Positions 17,448 to 27,710 of a stretch of DNA of 64,000 nt are shown piece after piece; position 1 is the first letter of the stretch; the number at the start of each line of letters is the position of its first letter. A model generated the notes under the pieces. It worked only from the letters and a program-made list of their open reading frames with translations, made no database searches and had not been told where the DNA came from. The stretch spans positions 1 to 64,000 of the forward strand of contig NZ_JAFBEB010000003.1 of assembly GCF_016908525.1 (NCBI RefSeq), in the 5' to 3' direction. The position numbers and the translations under genes were made by a program. This DNA comes from Brevibacillus fulvus (GTDB taxonomy: Bacteria; Bacillota; Bacilli; Brevibacillales; Brevibacillaceae).

Positions 17448-18458
17448 ATGCCAAAAAAACGATCGCGAGTCACCTTGCAGGATGTTGCCAACCATGCAGG
17501 GGTGTCGCGGGCGACAGCTTCATTGATTGTACGGGGAGCGAATAACGTTTCGGAAACGACCCGTCAAAAAGTATTAAAATCGATAGAGGAACTCGGCTAT
17601 GTCTACGACAGAACAGCCGCCAATCTGCGGTCCAATCAATCGAACACGGTCGCTTTGATCATCACCGATATCGGCAATCCTTACTTTTCGCAATTACTGA
17701 TTGGCGTTCACCGCGCCTTGGACAAGGAAGGATATAACGTCATTCTGGGAACAACCCAGGATTCTTTGGAAAAGCAGGAAATGCTTCTATCTACGATGCT
17801 GGAGTATCGGATCGCCGGGATTATTATCAGTCCGGTGCTGGAAAGCTCGGAGAAGACGCTCGCATTGCTCCAGCGGTTTCATATTCCGATCGTGCTGGCG
17901 ACGCGAAGAATCGCCAATCACGGATATGATTATGTAGGGATTGATTACTTGGAAGGGGCGAAAATCGCGGTCAAGCATTTGCTCGACAAAGGTCATCGGC
18001 GGATCGCCTATATTGGCGGGCCAACCGCAGCTTCTTCCTGGTGGGAGCGAAGAGAGGGCTATTGCCAGGCTCTGGACGAAGCGGGCATTGAATTTGACGA
18101 ACAGTTGGTCAAAGAAGGACCGGCTTCGGCCGCAGGCGGTTATCAACTGATCCGTGACATGCTTGAATTGCCTAATCCGCCTACTGCCGTTTTTTGTTAT
18201 AACGATTTGGTCGCTTTTGGTGTGATGACACGCTTGCGGGAGGTCGGCTTGACTCCGGGGGCCGAATTTCCGGTTGTCGGATTTGACAATATTCCTGAAT
18301 CGTCGATGATTCCGCCGGGATTAACGACAGTTTCCGGTTTTCCGCGTTTGATCGGTACTTATGCAGCCGAACTTTTGCATCAGAGAATTCATGGTTTACA
18401 GGATGAACCGAAGCGAGTGATTTTCCACCCGGAACTGATCGTACGCGGTTCCGGATAG
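17448..18458 (+). CDS. LacI-family transcriptional regulator
   Basis: A 336-residue repressor. The N-terminal helix-turn-helix VTLQDVANHAGVSRATAS and hinge NLRSNQSNTVAL are typical, followed by a periplasmic-binding-protein-like sugar sensor domain (residues about 60-330, with GYDYVGIDYLEGAK and FCYNDLVAFGVM). The ligand is unknown. It lies downstream of the gluconate-dehydrogenase-like pair and upstream of an acetyltransferase gene, so control of sugar-acid oxidation is a plausible but unproven role. Confidence 0.92.
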   Translation: MPKKRSRVTLQDVANHAGVSRATASLIVRGANNVSETTRQKVLKSIEELGYVYDRTAANLRSNQSNTVALIITDIGNPYFSQLLIGVHRALDKEGYNVILGTTQDSLEKQEMLLSTMLEYRIAGIIISPVLESSEKTLALLQRFHIPIVLATRRIANHGYDYVGIDYLEGAKIAVKHLLDKGHRRIAYIGGPTAASSWWERREGYCQALDEAGIEFDEQLVKEGPASAAGGYQLIRDMLELPNPPTAVFCYNDLVAFGVMTRLREVGLTPGAEFPVVGFDNIPESSMIPPGLTTVSGFPRLIGTYAAELLHQRIHGLQDEPKRVIFHPELIVRGSG

Positions 18459-18482
18459 GGAACAGTAAGAGAGGAAACGGAT

Positions 18483-19046
18483 ATGTGCATCAGACAGGCA
18501 AAAAAAGAAGATGCGGCAGCAGCGGCACTGCTGCTTGCGGAAGTGCTGGAGCATATCGGCACGACACTTGCAGGAACGGCTGAGCCAGTGGAAAAACAGC
18601 AAATTTTGCAGTCCTTTTTTACTGCAGAACGAAACCGGCTCAGCTACCGGCAGACTGATGTAAAAGTGCAAGGGGACAAAGTGGTCGGGATGGTCGTCTC
18701 GTATCACGGCAGTGAAGCGGAAATGCTCGATCAGCCGATTGTGGAGCGCTTGCGACGGTTGAAGCAGGATTCCGCCATCACGATCGATCGGGAAGCCGAT
18801 CTCGATGATTATTACATTGATGCGCTTTGTGTCGACCGCAATGTCCGCGGTCAAGGGATCGGTTCGCAATTGATCCGGGCGGTTGAGGAGAAAGCGAGGC
18901 AACGCGGATTTGAAACGATTGCCCTGAATGTGGAGCATGGAAACATCCGGGCCTATCAATTGTATCAAAAGCTGGGGTATCGTACGCGAAAAGACAAGGT
19001 AATCAGCGGGGGGAAATACCATTACATGGTGAAAAACCTCTTGTAA
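18483..19046 (+). CDS. GNAT-family N-acetyltransferase
   Basis: A 187-residue acyl-CoA transferase with the acetyl-CoA loop VRGQGIGSQLIRAVEEKA (about residues 121-138) and the C-terminal NIRAYQLYQKLGYRTR segment. The substrate cannot be read from the sequence. It starts 24 nt after the LacI gene with GAGAGGAA upstream, so it is probably co-transcribed with it. Confidence 0.88.
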   Translation: MCIRQAKKEDAAAAALLLAEVLEHIGTTLAGTAEPVEKQQILQSFFTAERNRLSYRQTDVKVQGDKVVGMVVSYHGSEAEMLDQPIVERLRRLKQDSAITIDREADLDDYYIDALCVDRNVRGQGIGSQLIRAVEEKARQRGFETIALNVEHGNIRAYQLYQKLGYRTRKDKVISGGKYHYMVKNLL

Positions 19047-19059
19047 GCCGGATGAATTT

Positions 19060-19102
19060 GAAAGAGAGCACTCATATATGGGTGCTCTCTTCTGTTTGTT
19101 TA
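19060..19102. terminator. Terminator between convergent genes
   Basis: GAGAGCAC / GTGCTCTC stem around TCATATATGG, followed by a T-rich run on the plus strand. It separates the acetyltransferase from the convergent alcohol dehydrogenase and may serve both. Confidence 0.8.
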
Positions 19103-19152
19103 TTGCCTTTTGTTCTGTGCAGCGCAGCTTCTTCTTAGGATGAGACTGCCTT

Positions 19153-20355
19153 TTATTCATAGCAAGCTTCATAAATCGCAAGCACATCTTGTACACGCAA
19201 CGGGCGCGAACTGACGATATGATCAGTGCCTTGCCCGTTGATGCGGATCGTGTCCTTTGCCATCGGCAAAAGTTCGTCTCTGGACATGCCGAAATCGGAC
19301 AGCTTTTGCGTGATGCCCAGCTGCTCAAACCAGCGGCTGACCGCTTCAATGGCGGCTTCGGCCGCGGTGCGGTCATCTTGTTCGGTGATGCCGAAGCAGT
19401 TTCGGCCCATTCTCGCCAGTCGATCGGGGCGATCTTGCAGGATGACTTGCCGGAAGTAGGGAATCGCCAAAATCGCCAAGCCGCGGCCATGCGCGATGTC
19501 ATGATAACCGCTCAAGGTGTGTTCCAGTTTATGCAGCGGGAAACCCGCGCCGCGTCCGCCGAGCGTAAACGGGCTGATCGCCAAGGTGCTTGTCCAGAGC
19601 AGAGTGGCGCGAGCTTCTTCATTGGACGGGTCGTTTATGGCCACCGTCGAGAAACGAACCAACTCACGGATCAACGTTTCCGCCAAGCCGTCCTGGATGT
19701 GCGTATAGCCTTTGCTGATTAAATAAGCTTCAAAAATGTGGGAGAAGATGTCAGCGCAAGCTTCGGCTGTTACATGCGCCGGCACCGTGTAGGTGAGCGC
19801 AGGATCGAGAATCGAGATCTTCGGAATTAAGCCTGGGCCATTGATCGATGATTTTTCATGTGTTTCCCAGTGAGTCAGGACACTGGTTCCATTTGCCTCC
19901 GAACCGGTGGCCGCAACGGTTGGCACAGTCAGCAGCGGAAGCGCCTCCTTGATCGACACGAGTTCCTTCCCGACATTCGCTGGATTGCCCCGCATATAGT
20001 CATAGATAGGTTTGCCGGAATAAGCGGCAGCCGCGATCGCTTTGGCCGCATCCATCACCGAACCTCCCCCGACAGCGATCAGAAAATCGCAATCTGCTAG
20101 CCGGGCCAACCGGGCAGCTGCATCGACCGTGGTTGTTCGTGGATTGGGCTCTACGCGGTCGAACAAGACAAAAGGAACTTCGGCAGCTTGCAGCAGTTGT
20201 TCCACCCGATGCAACAACCCGGTTTTTTTGGCGGAGGTTCCGCCGGTAACGAGCAGAGCCTTTTTGCCCAGCGTTTTTGCTTCTTGGCCTAATCGATTTA
20301 ATTCGCCGACACCAAAAATAATTCGTGTCGGAAACAAGACTTCAAATGAATACAT
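19153..20355 (-). CDS. Iron-containing alcohol dehydrogenase (butanol dehydrogenase type)
   Basis: A 400-residue group III alcohol dehydrogenase. It shows the NAD(P)-binding GGGSVMDAAKAIA (about residues 95-107), TVAATGSEANGTSV, and the metal-binding set: Asp in EACADIFSHIFEAY and two His in FPLHKLEH and HDIAHGRG. It is closest in look to BdhA/YugJ-type enzymes that reduce aldehydes. It is transcribed toward the acetyltransferase gene and away from purC. The aldehyde or alcohol used is unknown. Confidence 0.9.
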   Translation of the reverse strand: MYSFEVLFPTRIIFGVGELNRLGQEAKTLGKKALLVTGGTSAKKTGLLHRVEQLLQAAEVPFVLFDRVEPNPRTTTVDAAARLARLADCDFLIAVGGGSVMDAAKAIAAAAYSGKPIYDYMRGNPANVGKELVSIKEALPLLTVPTVAATGSEANGTSVLTHWETHEKSSINGPGLIPKISILDPALTYTVPAHVTAEACADIFSHIFEAYLISKGYTHIQDGLAETLIRELVRFSTVAINDPSNEEARATLLWTSTLAISPFTLGGRGAGFPLHKLEHTLSGYHDIAHGRGLAILAIPYFRQVILQDRPDRLARMGRNCFGITEQDDRTAAEAAIEAVSRWFEQLGITQKLSDFGMSRDELLPMAKDTIRINGQGTDHIVSSRPLRVQDVLAIYEACYE

Positions 20356-20454
20356 CCTTCACAGCTTCCTCTCTCTTGGACTTCCTCGCTTTTTATAAAC
20401 AGTGTACCACATAAACGAACGGGAACCATTTCCTTGCTGTAAAGGGCAAACTCA

Positions 20455-20545
20455 AAAAACCGAACATTTGTCGAATTCACACTCGATATCTTCCATTGAA
20501 AAAAGCGTATATTTGTGTTTTAATTTGTATGTAATGTTCGTGAAA
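20455..20545 (+). promoter_or_regulatory. PurR boxes and promoter of purCSQLFMN
   Basis: Promoter TTGAAA 20496-20501, 17-bp spacer, TTTAAT 20519-20524. A PurR box pair overlaps it: AAAAGCGTATATT (core 20506-20509) and the complement of AATGTTCGTGAAA (core TTCG 20537-20540), 27 bp between cores. A further near-consensus box AAAACCGAACATT lies at about 20456-20468. The promoter and downstream box are almost the same as at purH. Confidence 0.78.
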
Positions 20546-20589
20546 TGCTGGATAATTTAATCCTTTTAGCTGGGAAGGAGAATATTGCG

Positions 20590-21309
20590 GTGGAAAAACA
20601 GGAACTTCTGTACGAAGGGAAGGCCAAAAAGATTTTTCGCACTTCTGATCCGGATAAGTATTGGGTCGCGTATAAAGACGACGCCACTGCCTTTAATGGC
20701 GAAAAAAAGGGGACGATCGCAGGGAAGGGCACGCTGAATAACCGGATTACCTCGATTTTCTTTCGCTTGCTGAAAAATCGCGGCATTGACAACCATTTTC
20801 TTGAAGAATTGTCAGCTAACGAACAATTGGTACGGAAAGTGGACATAATTCCGCTGGAGGTTGTTGTTCGCAACCTGGCTGCCGGCTCCCTGGCGAAACG
20901 GTTGGGGATGGCTGAAGGAACTGCTCTGCCGCGGCCGGTTGTTGAATTTTACTATAAAGACGATGCCTTGGGCGATCCGTTGGTGAATCATTCGCACATC
21001 AAGGTGTTGGAGATCGCCACTTCCGCGGAGTTGGCCGAGCTGGAACAAAAAGGTCTGGAAATTAATGAAATACTGAAGGCGTATTTGGCGGAACGGAATG
21101 TGTTGCTGGTTGATTTCAAACTGGAGTTCGGCCGCACTGAAGACGGAAGGATCCTGTTGGCAGATGAAATTTCCCCGGACACTTGCCGGTTCTGGGATGC
21201 AAAGACCAAGGAAAAGCTGGACAAAGATCGCTTCCGCCGCGACTTGGGCAATGTGGAACAAGCATATCAGGAGATGCTGCACCGATTGGGAGGAGATATT
21301 CATGCTTAA
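20590..21309 (+). CDS. purC: Phosphoribosylaminoimidazole-succinocarboxamide synthase
   Basis: SAICAR synthetase, about 239 residues, joins CAIR and aspartate with ATP. Motifs are [10 protein letters not shown] near the N-terminus, [25 protein letters not shown] and [12 protein letters not shown]. The start is GTG at 20590, 9 nt after GGAAGGAG, which gives the usual family length; the ATG at 20545 would add 15 residues without a ribosome site. First gene of the purCSQLFMN unit; overlaps purS by 8 nt. Confidence 0.96.
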   Translation: MEKQELLYEGKAKKIFRTSDPDKYWVAYKDDATAFNGEKKGTIAGKGTLNNRITSIFFRLLKNRGIDNHFLEELSANEQLVRKVDIIPLEVVVRNLAAGSLAKRLGMAEGTALPRPVVEFYYKDDALGDPLVNHSHIKVLEIATSAELAELEQKGLEINEILKAYLAERNVLLVDFKLEFGRTEDGRILLADEISPDTCRFWDAKTKEKLDKDRFRRDLGNVEQAYQEMLHRLGGDIHA

Positions 21310-21550
21310 AGCAATCGTTTATGTGACTTTGCGCGAAAGTGTTCTTGATCCGCAGGGAAGCGCTGTGAAGGGAGCGCTTCACACGCTCGGTTTTGCGGAA
21401 GTTGCGGATGTACGGATCGGCAAATATATGGAAGTGGCACTGGAAACGGATGATCGCGAGCAAGCGGTTGAACGCGTGCGGGAAATGGCGGAAAAACTGC
21501 TGGCCAATACGGTGATCGAAGACTATCGTTTTGAAATCGTGGAGGGCTGA
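21302..21550 (+). CDS. purS: Phosphoribosylformylglycinamidine synthase subunit PurS
   Basis: An 82-residue protein that links PurQ and the small PurL into the FGAM synthase complex. It shows the PurS pattern [20 protein letters not shown] and [18 protein letters not shown] precedes the ATG at 21302. It overlaps purC at its 5' end and purQ at its 3' end, consistent with fixed stoichiometry. Confidence 0.95.
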   Translation: MLKAIVYVTLRESVLDPQGSAVKGALHTLGFAEVADVRIGKYMEVALETDDREQAVERVREMAEKLLANTVIEDYRFEIVEG

Positions 21551-21552
21551 TG

Positions 21553-22245
21553 ATGAAAGTAGCCGTTATTGTATTTCCCGGTTCCAATGCCGACCTGGAA
21601 ATGTTCAATGCTGTAGAAGACATCATGCAGGTGCCGGTCGAGTACGTATGGCACAGTGAAACCGATCTTGCCGCGTATGACGTTATTTTATTGCCAGGAG
21701 GCTTTTCCTACGGCGATTATTTGCGCTGCGGAGCGGTTGCCCGCTTTTCGCCAGTGATGGAACAGGTGGCCAAGGCGGCGGACGCAGGCAAATTGATTCT
21801 TGGCGTCTGCAACGGATTCCAGATTCTGCTGGAGACGGGGCTATTGCCGGGGGCGATGCTGCGCAACCGTTCCTTGAAATATCGCTGCAAAATGGTGCCG
21901 CTGCGGGTGGAAAACAACCAAACTCCATTTACGGCTGATTATGCGGAAAACGAGATCATCCAGATCCCGATCGCCCATGGGGAAGGCAATTACTATTGTG
22001 ACCAGGAAACGTTGGCCCGCCTGAAAGCAAACAAGCAAATTGTGTTTACCTATGAAGGGGAAAATCCGAACGGTTCCATCGAAAATATTGCCGGAATTTG
22101 CAACGAACGCCGAAATGTGCTGGGAATGATGCCGCATCCGGAGCGCGCTGTCCATCAATGGATGAGCTCGGATGACGGAAAGCGACTTTTCAGTTCGATC
22201 TTGAAGACTTGGAGGGAGCAGAACGGTGCCGCAATTAACGCATAA
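21553..22245 (+). CDS. purQ: Phosphoribosylformylglycinamidine synthase glutaminase subunit PurQ
   Basis: A 230-residue class I glutamine amidotransferase that feeds ammonia to PurL. The nucleophile Cys lies in LGVCNGFQ (about residue 85) and the His/Glu pair in [10 protein letters not shown] near the C-terminus. Two ATG codons stand side by side at 21550 and 21553; the second is 6 nt after GGAGGG and preferred. Overlaps purL by 20 nt. Confidence 0.95.
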   Translation: MKVAVIVFPGSNADLEMFNAVEDIMQVPVEYVWHSETDLAAYDVILLPGGFSYGDYLRCGAVARFSPVMEQVAKAADAGKLILGVCNGFQILLETGLLPGAMLRNRSLKYRCKMVPLRVENNQTPFTADYAENEIIQIPIAHGEGNYYCDQETLARLKANKQIVFTYEGENPNGSIENIAGICNERRNVLGMMPHPERAVHQWMSSDDGKRLFSSILKTWREQNGAAINA

Positions 22246-24469
22246 AGAACCAACCGCCGAACAAATCGCCGACCAAAAATTGTATCGCGAGCTTGGGATG
22301 ACTGATGAGGAGTTTCAACGAGTTCTTGACCTGCTCGGCCGTCAGCCAAACTGGACAGAAATCGGTCTGTACAGTGTGATGTGGTCCGAACACTGTTCCT
22401 ATAAAAATTCCAAGCCGGTCCTGCGCCGTTTCCCGACCAAAGGGGAACGCGTCTTGCAAGGTCCAGGCGAAGGCGCGGGCATTGTCGATATTGGCGACAA
22501 TCAGGCTGTCGTGTTTAAAATCGAAAGTCACAATCATCCTTCAGCGATTGAGCCTTATCAAGGAGCCGCTACCGGGGTGGGCGGTATTATTCGCGACGTT
22601 TTTTCCATGGGAGCGCGCCCGATTGCTTTGTTAAATTCATTGCGTTTTGGCGAATTGACCAATCCGCGTGTCAAATATTTGTTTGAACATGTCGTTGAGG
22701 GGATCGCCGGCTACGGCAATTGCATCGGCATTCCCACTGTGGGTGGTGAAGTAGCGTTTGATGCCACCTATGAAGGGAATCCGTTGGTCAATGCGATGTG
22801 TGTCGGCTTGATCGACCATGACAAGATCCAGAAAGGCGTTGCCACCGGTATCGGCAACCCGGTGATTTATGTCGGCGCCAGCACAGGCCGCGACGGGATT
22901 CATGGCGCGACCTTCGCTTCCGAAGAATTAAATGAACAGTCGGAGAAAAAACGGCCAGCCGTGCAAGTGGGCGATCCGTTTATGGAAAAGCTGCTGCTGG
23001 AAGCGACGCTGGAATTGATCGAAACCGACGCGATTGTCGGAATTCAGGATATGGGTGCAGCGGGATTGGTTTGCTCCAGCGCGGAAATGGCCTCCAAAGC
23101 GGGCAACGGGATCGAGTTGGACCTGGATCAAGTGCCGCAGCGGGAAGCGGGGATGTCCGCGTACGAAATGATGCTGTCCGAATCACAGGAGCGGATGCTG
23201 GTCGTGGCTAAGCAGGGCCGGGAAGCCGAAGTCATCTCGATTTTTGACAAATGGGGATTGCGCTCTGCCGTGATCGGCCGGGTGACTGACGATGGATTGC
23301 TGCGCCTCGTGCACAAAGGTGAAGTTGTCGCGGAAGTGCCTGTTGACAGTTTGGCCGAGGAAGCGCCTGTCTACTACAAACCTTCGGAAGTGCCAGCTTA
23401 TTATCTGGAAAACGAGCAAGTGGACCCGTTGGCGGTGATTGATGAGCCGCAAGATCTGCGGCAAACGCTCAAAGAACTGCTGGCGCAACCGACAATTGCC
23501 AACAAGCAGTGGGTGTATGAGCAGTATGATCATATTGTGCGGGCGCAAACGGCGGTGAAACCAGGCTCGGACGCGGCGGTTGTGATGATCCGCGGCACGC
23601 GCAAAGCATTGGCGATGAGCACGGACTGCAATGGCCGCTATGTGTACCTCGATCCGCAGGTTGGCGGAGCGATCGCTGTTGCGGAAGCGGCGCGCAATGT
23701 TGTTTGCTCCGGCGCTGAACCGCTGGCGATCACCGATTGCCTCAACTTTGGCAGCCCGGATAAACCAGGGGTGTTTTGGCAGTTTGAAAAAGCGGTGGAC
23801 GGGATGAGTGAAGCGTGCCGCGTATTAAATACGCCGGTTATCGGCGGAAACGTCTCCTTTTACAATGAACGGAGCGGAGACGCCATTTATCCCACGCCGA
23901 CCGTTGGCATGGTCGGTTTGATTACCGATACGGATCATATTACGACCCAAGATTTCAAGGCCGGGGGCGATATTGTCATTCTGCTGGGGGAAACATTTGC
24001 GGAATTAGGCGGAAGCGAGTATCAAAAACTAGCGACAGGCAACATTGCCGGACGTCCGCCCAAGCTCGAGCTGCAACGGGAAGCAGCCGTACAGGGACTG
24101 GTTTTGCAAGCGATTCGCCAAGGATTGGTCAAATCGGCGCACGATTTGGCGGAAGGCGGTCTGGGCGTAGCGATTGCGGAAAGCTGCTTCGGGGAAGAAA
24201 TCGGGGCAACCATCGAGCTGCAGACGGAATTGCGTGCCGACGTTGCGCTGTTCAGCGAGTCACAATCACGGATTTTGCTTAGTGTTTCCCCGGAAAACGC
24301 GGAGAAGGTGTTGGCAATGGCCGAACAACTTCAGGTCAAGGCTGCGGCAATCGGAACAACTGGTGGTGACCGGTTAGTTGTCTCGATCAACGGAGGGGAA
24401 GTCATCAATTCGCCGCTTTCGGAACTGAAAGCAGCTTGGAAGGATGCGATTCCATGTTTGATCGGGTAA
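22226..24469 (+). CDS. purL: Phosphoribosylformylglycinamidine synthase subunit PurL (small type)
   Basis: A 747-residue small PurL, the ATP-dependent FGAM synthase core that works with PurS and PurQ. Conserved parts are [33 protein letters not shown] and GGEVAFD. The start is GTG with GGAGGG 9 nt before. The next gene purF begins within its end. Confidence 0.97.
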   Translation: MPQLTHKEPTAEQIADQKLYRELGMTDEEFQRVLDLLGRQPNWTEIGLYSVMWSEHCSYKNSKPVLRRFPTKGERVLQGPGEGAGIVDIGDNQAVVFKIESHNHPSAIEPYQGAATGVGGIIRDVFSMGARPIALLNSLRFGELTNPRVKYLFEHVVEGIAGYGNCIGIPTVGGEVAFDATYEGNPLVNAMCVGLIDHDKIQKGVATGIGNPVIYVGASTGRDGIHGATFASEELNEQSEKKRPAVQVGDPFMEKLLLEATLELIETDAIVGIQDMGAAGLVCSSAEMASKAGNGIELDLDQVPQREAGMSAYEMMLSESQERMLVVAKQGREAEVISIFDKWGLRSAVIGRVTDDGLLRLVHKGEVVAEVPVDSLAEEAPVYYKPSEVPAYYLENEQVDPLAVIDEPQDLRQTLKELLAQPTIANKQWVYEQYDHIVRAQTAVKPGSDAAVVMIRGTRKALAMSTDCNGRYVYLDPQVGGAIAVAEAARNVVCSGAEPLAITDCLNFGSPDKPGVFWQFEKAVDGMSEACRVLNTPVIGGNVSFYNERSGDAIYPTPTVGMVGLITDTDHITTQDFKAGGDIVILLGETFAELGGSEYQKLATGNIAGRPPKLELQREAAVQGLVLQAIRQGLVKSAHDLAEGGLGVAIAESCFGEEIGATIELQTELRADVALFSESQSRILLSVSPENAEKVLAMAEQLQVKAAAIGTTGGDRLVVSINGGEVINSPLSELKAAWKDAIPCLIG

Positions 24470-25875
24470 TCTGGGATAAATTAAATGAAGAATGCGGCGT
24501 GTTCGGGATTTACCAGCACCGCGATGCGGCACAGGTTACCTATCTGGGACTTCACGCCCTGCAGCACCGTGGGCAAGAGAGCGCGGGGATCTGCGCATCC
24601 GACGGGGAAAACTGGTATAAACATCGCGGGATGGGTCTGGTCAACGAAGCGTTTGGCAAAGGCGATCTGGAGAAATTTCGCGGCCACATCGCCATTGGCC
24701 ATACCCGTTATACGACAGCAGGCTCTAGCAAAATCGAAAACGCGCAACCGCTGTTTTTCCGCTATGCCTATGGCAGCATGGCGGTGGCGCACAACGGCAA
24801 TTTGGTCAATGCATCGCAATTGCGCAAGGAACTGGAGGCAAAAGGCTCGATTTTTCAGACAACCAGCGACACGGAAGTGATTGCCCATTTGATCGCGCGG
24901 GCCAAAAGCGAAAAGCTCCCCGAAGCGGTCAAAGAAGCGCTGCAGCATATCAAGGGAGCCTATGCGCTGTTGGTGATGAACGAGAAGCAATTGATTATTG
25001 CGCTTGATCCAAACGGATTGCGGCCGCTCTCGCTCGGCTTGCTCGGAGATGCCATCTGTGTTGCCTCGGAGACGTGCGCTTTCGATATCGTTGGCGCGGA
25101 ATATTGGCGCGATGTGCAGCCCGGCGAACTGATTGTCATCGACGAACACGGGGTTCATACAAGCCAGTTTGCCGAAAAGGTCAGCCGCTCGCTTTGCACG
25201 TTTGAATACATTTATTTTGCCCGCCCGGACAGCGATATTGACGGGATCAACGTTCACCTGGCCAGAAAACGGCTCGGCAAACAACTGGCGCATGAAGCTC
25301 CTGTTCAGGCCGATGTCGTCACGGGTGTACCTGATTCCAGCATTTCCGCAGCGATCGGTTATGCGGAAGCGACCGGCATCCCGTACGAGATCGGGTTGAT
25401 CAAAAATCGTTACATCGGGCGCACCTTTATCCAGCCGACCCAGGAATTGCGGGAGAGAGCGGTTCATTTAAAACTGTCAGCGGTCCGCAAAGTCGTCGAG
25501 GGGAAACGGGTAATCATGCTGGATGACTCGATTGTCAGAGGGACGACCAGCGGCCGGATCGTCGGTATGCTGCGGGAAGCGGGCGCCAAGGAAGTGCATG
25601 TGCGCATCAGCTCGCCGCCGGTCATGAATCCTTGCTTTTACGGAATAGATACTTCGTCGCGCGAAGAGTTGATCGCCGCTTCCAAGTCAGTTGAGGAAAT
25701 CCGGCGGTTTATCGGAGCGGATTCGCTTGCCTTTTTGTCAGTAGAAGGGATGATCGAGGCGATCGGCCGCAACGATGATTCGCCCAACCGGGGCCACTGT
25801 CTGGCTTGCTTTACCGGACAGTATCCGACCGAAATCGAGTTTGAAGCGGCCTTGCCAATAGACAAGTGCGAATGA
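24454..25875 (+). CDS. purF: Amidophosphoribosyltransferase (Fe-S type)
   Basis: First committed enzyme of purine synthesis, PRPP + glutamine to phosphoribosylamine. The ATG at 24454 follows GGAAGGA by 10 nt. Cys14 in NEECGVFGI is the N-terminal nucleophile after removal of a 13-residue propeptide. The PRPP motif [14 protein letters not shown] is near residue 355. Cysteines in [17 protein letters not shown] and HCLACFTG match the 4Fe-4S ligands of B. subtilis PurF, which make the enzyme oxygen-sensitive and control its turnover. About 473 residues. Confidence 0.97.
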   Translation: MFDRVIWDKLNEECGVFGIYQHRDAAQVTYLGLHALQHRGQESAGICASDGENWYKHRGMGLVNEAFGKGDLEKFRGHIAIGHTRYTTAGSSKIENAQPLFFRYAYGSMAVAHNGNLVNASQLRKELEAKGSIFQTTSDTEVIAHLIARAKSEKLPEAVKEALQHIKGAYALLVMNEKQLIIALDPNGLRPLSLGLLGDAICVASETCAFDIVGAEYWRDVQPGELIVIDEHGVHTSQFAEKVSRSLCTFEYIYFARPDSDIDGINVHLARKRLGKQLAHEAPVQADVVTGVPDSSISAAIGYAEATGIPYEIGLIKNRYIGRTFIQPTQELRERAVHLKLSAVRKVVEGKRVIMLDDSIVRGTTSGRIVGMLREAGAKEVHVRISSPPVMNPCFYGIDTSSREELIAASKSVEEIRRFIGADSLAFLSVEGMIEAIGRNDDSPNRGHCLACFTGQYPTEIEFEAALPIDKCE

Positions 25876-25887
25876 GAGGGGAAAGCC

Positions 25888-26928
25888 ATGAGTGAAGCTT
25901 ACAAGCAAGCCGGCGTAGATATTGCTGCGGGAAACGAAGCGGTAGAGCGGATGAAAAAACATGTCAAACGGACGTTCCGCCCCGAAGTCATGACCGAACT
26001 TGGCGGTTTCGGCGCGTTGTTCCGTCTGGATACGAGCAAATACAAGCAGCCGGTGCTGGTCTCCGGAACGGACGGAGTCGGAACGAAACTGAAGCTTGCC
26101 TTTTTGATGGAGAAACACGATACGATCGGCATTGACGCGGTGGCCATGTGTGTCAACGATGTGGTCGTGCAAGGGGCGGAGCCATTGTTTTTCCTCGATT
26201 ACTTGGCGTGCGACAAGGTGGTTCCGGAAAAGATCGAGGCGATCGTCAAAGGAATTGCGGAAGGCTGCGCCGAGGCCGGGTGTTCGCTGATCGGCGGCGA
26301 GACGGCGGAAATGCCGGGGATGTACGGCGAAGGCGAGTATGATATTGCCGGATTTACCGTAGGTGTGGTCGACGAAGCGAAAATGATCACCGGAAAATCG
26401 GTCCGGCCCGGCGATCGGCTTATTGGGATCGGCTCAAGCGGATTGCACAGCAACGGCTTTTCGCTGGTGCGCAAAATTTTGCTGGCCGATCATGGGTTGT
26501 CGTTGGACCAATATATCGACAGGCTTGGCACTACACTGGGAGAGGAACTGCTGAAGCCGACCAAAATCTATGTCAAACCGTTGCTGGCGTTGATGGAGCG
26601 ATTCGAGATCAAGGCGTTGGCGCATATTACCGGCGGAGGGTTTACGGAAAATATTCCGCGCGTATTGCCGGAACAAACCTCTGCGGAGCTTACGCTCGGT
26701 TCATGGCCCATCCCGCCAATCTTCAGCATGCTGCAGGAACTCGGCCAGATTTCGCAAGCTGACATGTTCCGCACGTTTAACATGGGGATCGGCATGGTCG
26801 CGGTTGTTGACGCGAAAGAAGCGAGCGATGTGCTGGAGATGTTGGCTGAACTTGGCGAGCCGGCATATGAAATCGGGGTAATTGACAACGGCGCGCGAGA
26901 AGTACGCTACCATGAGGTGGTACGGTGA
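25888..26928 (+). CDS. purM: Phosphoribosylformylglycinamidine cyclo-ligase
   Basis: AIR synthetase of 346 residues, closes FGAM to AIR with ATP. Motifs include [31 protein letters not shown] and [21 protein letters not shown] precedes the ATG. Its stop overlaps the GTG start of purN. Confidence 0.97.
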   Translation: MSEAYKQAGVDIAAGNEAVERMKKHVKRTFRPEVMTELGGFGALFRLDTSKYKQPVLVSGTDGVGTKLKLAFLMEKHDTIGIDAVAMCVNDVVVQGAEPLFFLDYLACDKVVPEKIEAIVKGIAEGCAEAGCSLIGGETAEMPGMYGEGEYDIAGFTVGVVDEAKMITGKSVRPGDRLIGIGSSGLHSNGFSLVRKILLADHGLSLDQYIDRLGTTLGEELLKPTKIYVKPLLALMERFEIKALAHITGGGFTENIPRVLPEQTSAELTLGSWPIPPIFSMLQELGQISQADMFRTFNMGIGMVAVVDAKEASDVLEMLAELGEPAYEIGVIDNGAREVRYHEVVR

Positions 26929-27542
26929 AAAAGCTGGCTGTTTTCGCGTCAGGAAATGGCTCCAATTTTGAGAACATCGTACAAGCGGTTGACACAGGGC
27001 GGCTGACGGGAGCGGAAGTATCGCTGCTGGTCACAGACCGGCCGTCTGCCCGCTGTGTCGAGCGAGCCAATCGCTTGGGAGTGCCGGTGTTTGCCTTTGA
27101 ACCGAAAAGTTATCCGAGCAAAGAAGCGTGTGAAGCAGAGATTGTCTTCAAACTGCAAGCGCACGGTATCTCTCTGGTGGTTCTCGCCGGCTATATGCGG
27201 CTGGTTGGGCCAACGCTGCTGAACGCTTATCAAGGGCGGATGATCAACCTGCATCCGTCGCTGCTCCCGGCATTTGCCGGCAAAGATGCGGTCGGCCAGG
27301 CGCTTGCCTACGGAGTCAAGGTAACGGGAGTGACCGTTCATATTGTCGATTCGGGCCTTGATTCTGGTCCGATTATTGCCCAGATCCCGGTTAGGGTCGA
27401 ACCGAACGACACGCATCAGTCTTTGACGGAAAAAATCCATGCGGTGGAACGGCAACTGCTCGTGGAGGTCGTGCAGGATCTTGTTCTTGACCGCATCCGC
27501 ATCAAAGGGCGAACCACTCATAAACTGACAGCCGACGTGTAA
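26925..27542 (+). CDS. purN: Phosphoribosylglycinamide formyltransferase (folate-dependent)
   Basis: A 205-residue GAR transformylase using 10-formyl-THF. The catalytic region reads [11 protein letters not shown] and [15 protein letters not shown]. The start is GTG within the purM stop (GTGA) with GAGGTGG upstream. Last gene of the purC unit; purH has a separate promoter. Confidence 0.95.
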   Translation: MKKLAVFASGNGSNFENIVQAVDTGRLTGAEVSLLVTDRPSARCVERANRLGVPVFAFEPKSYPSKEACEAEIVFKLQAHGISLVVLAGYMRLVGPTLLNAYQGRMINLHPSLLPAFAGKDAVGQALAYGVKVTGVTVHIVDSGLDSGPIIAQIPVRVEPNDTHQSLTEKIHAVERQLLVEVVQDLVLDRIRIKGRTTHKLTADV

Positions 27543-27566
27543 ACAGGCACGAGTGGCTGTTTTTTC
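27543..27566 (+). terminator. Weak terminator after purN
   Basis: ACAG-g-CA / TG-g-CTGT stem with a mismatch, followed by six T and C. The stem is short, so some read-through into purHD is likely. Confidence 0.35.
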
Positions 27567-27623
27567 TTTGTCAAATCAAGCAATCGCGCAAAATATTCCG
27601 GTTTGTGGACAAGGGACTTAACC

Positions 27624-27672
27624 TTGAAATTGCCGTACAATTATGATTTAATTTAAATATAATGTTCGTGAT
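27624..27672 (+). promoter_or_regulatory. PurR boxes and promoter of purHD
   Basis: Promoter TTGAAA 27624-27629, 17-bp spacer, TTTAAT 27647-27652, the same hexamers as at purC. PurR boxes: TTGCCGTACAATT (core CGTA 27634-27637) and the complement of AATGTTCGTGATT (core TTCG 27665-27668), 27 bp between cores, and again 18 bp from -10 start to TTCG start. B. subtilis has no promoter here. Confidence 0.75.
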
Positions 27673-27710
27673 TGGCTTATACTTTCCGAAAAGTTTGGAG
27701 GTTCAAACGA

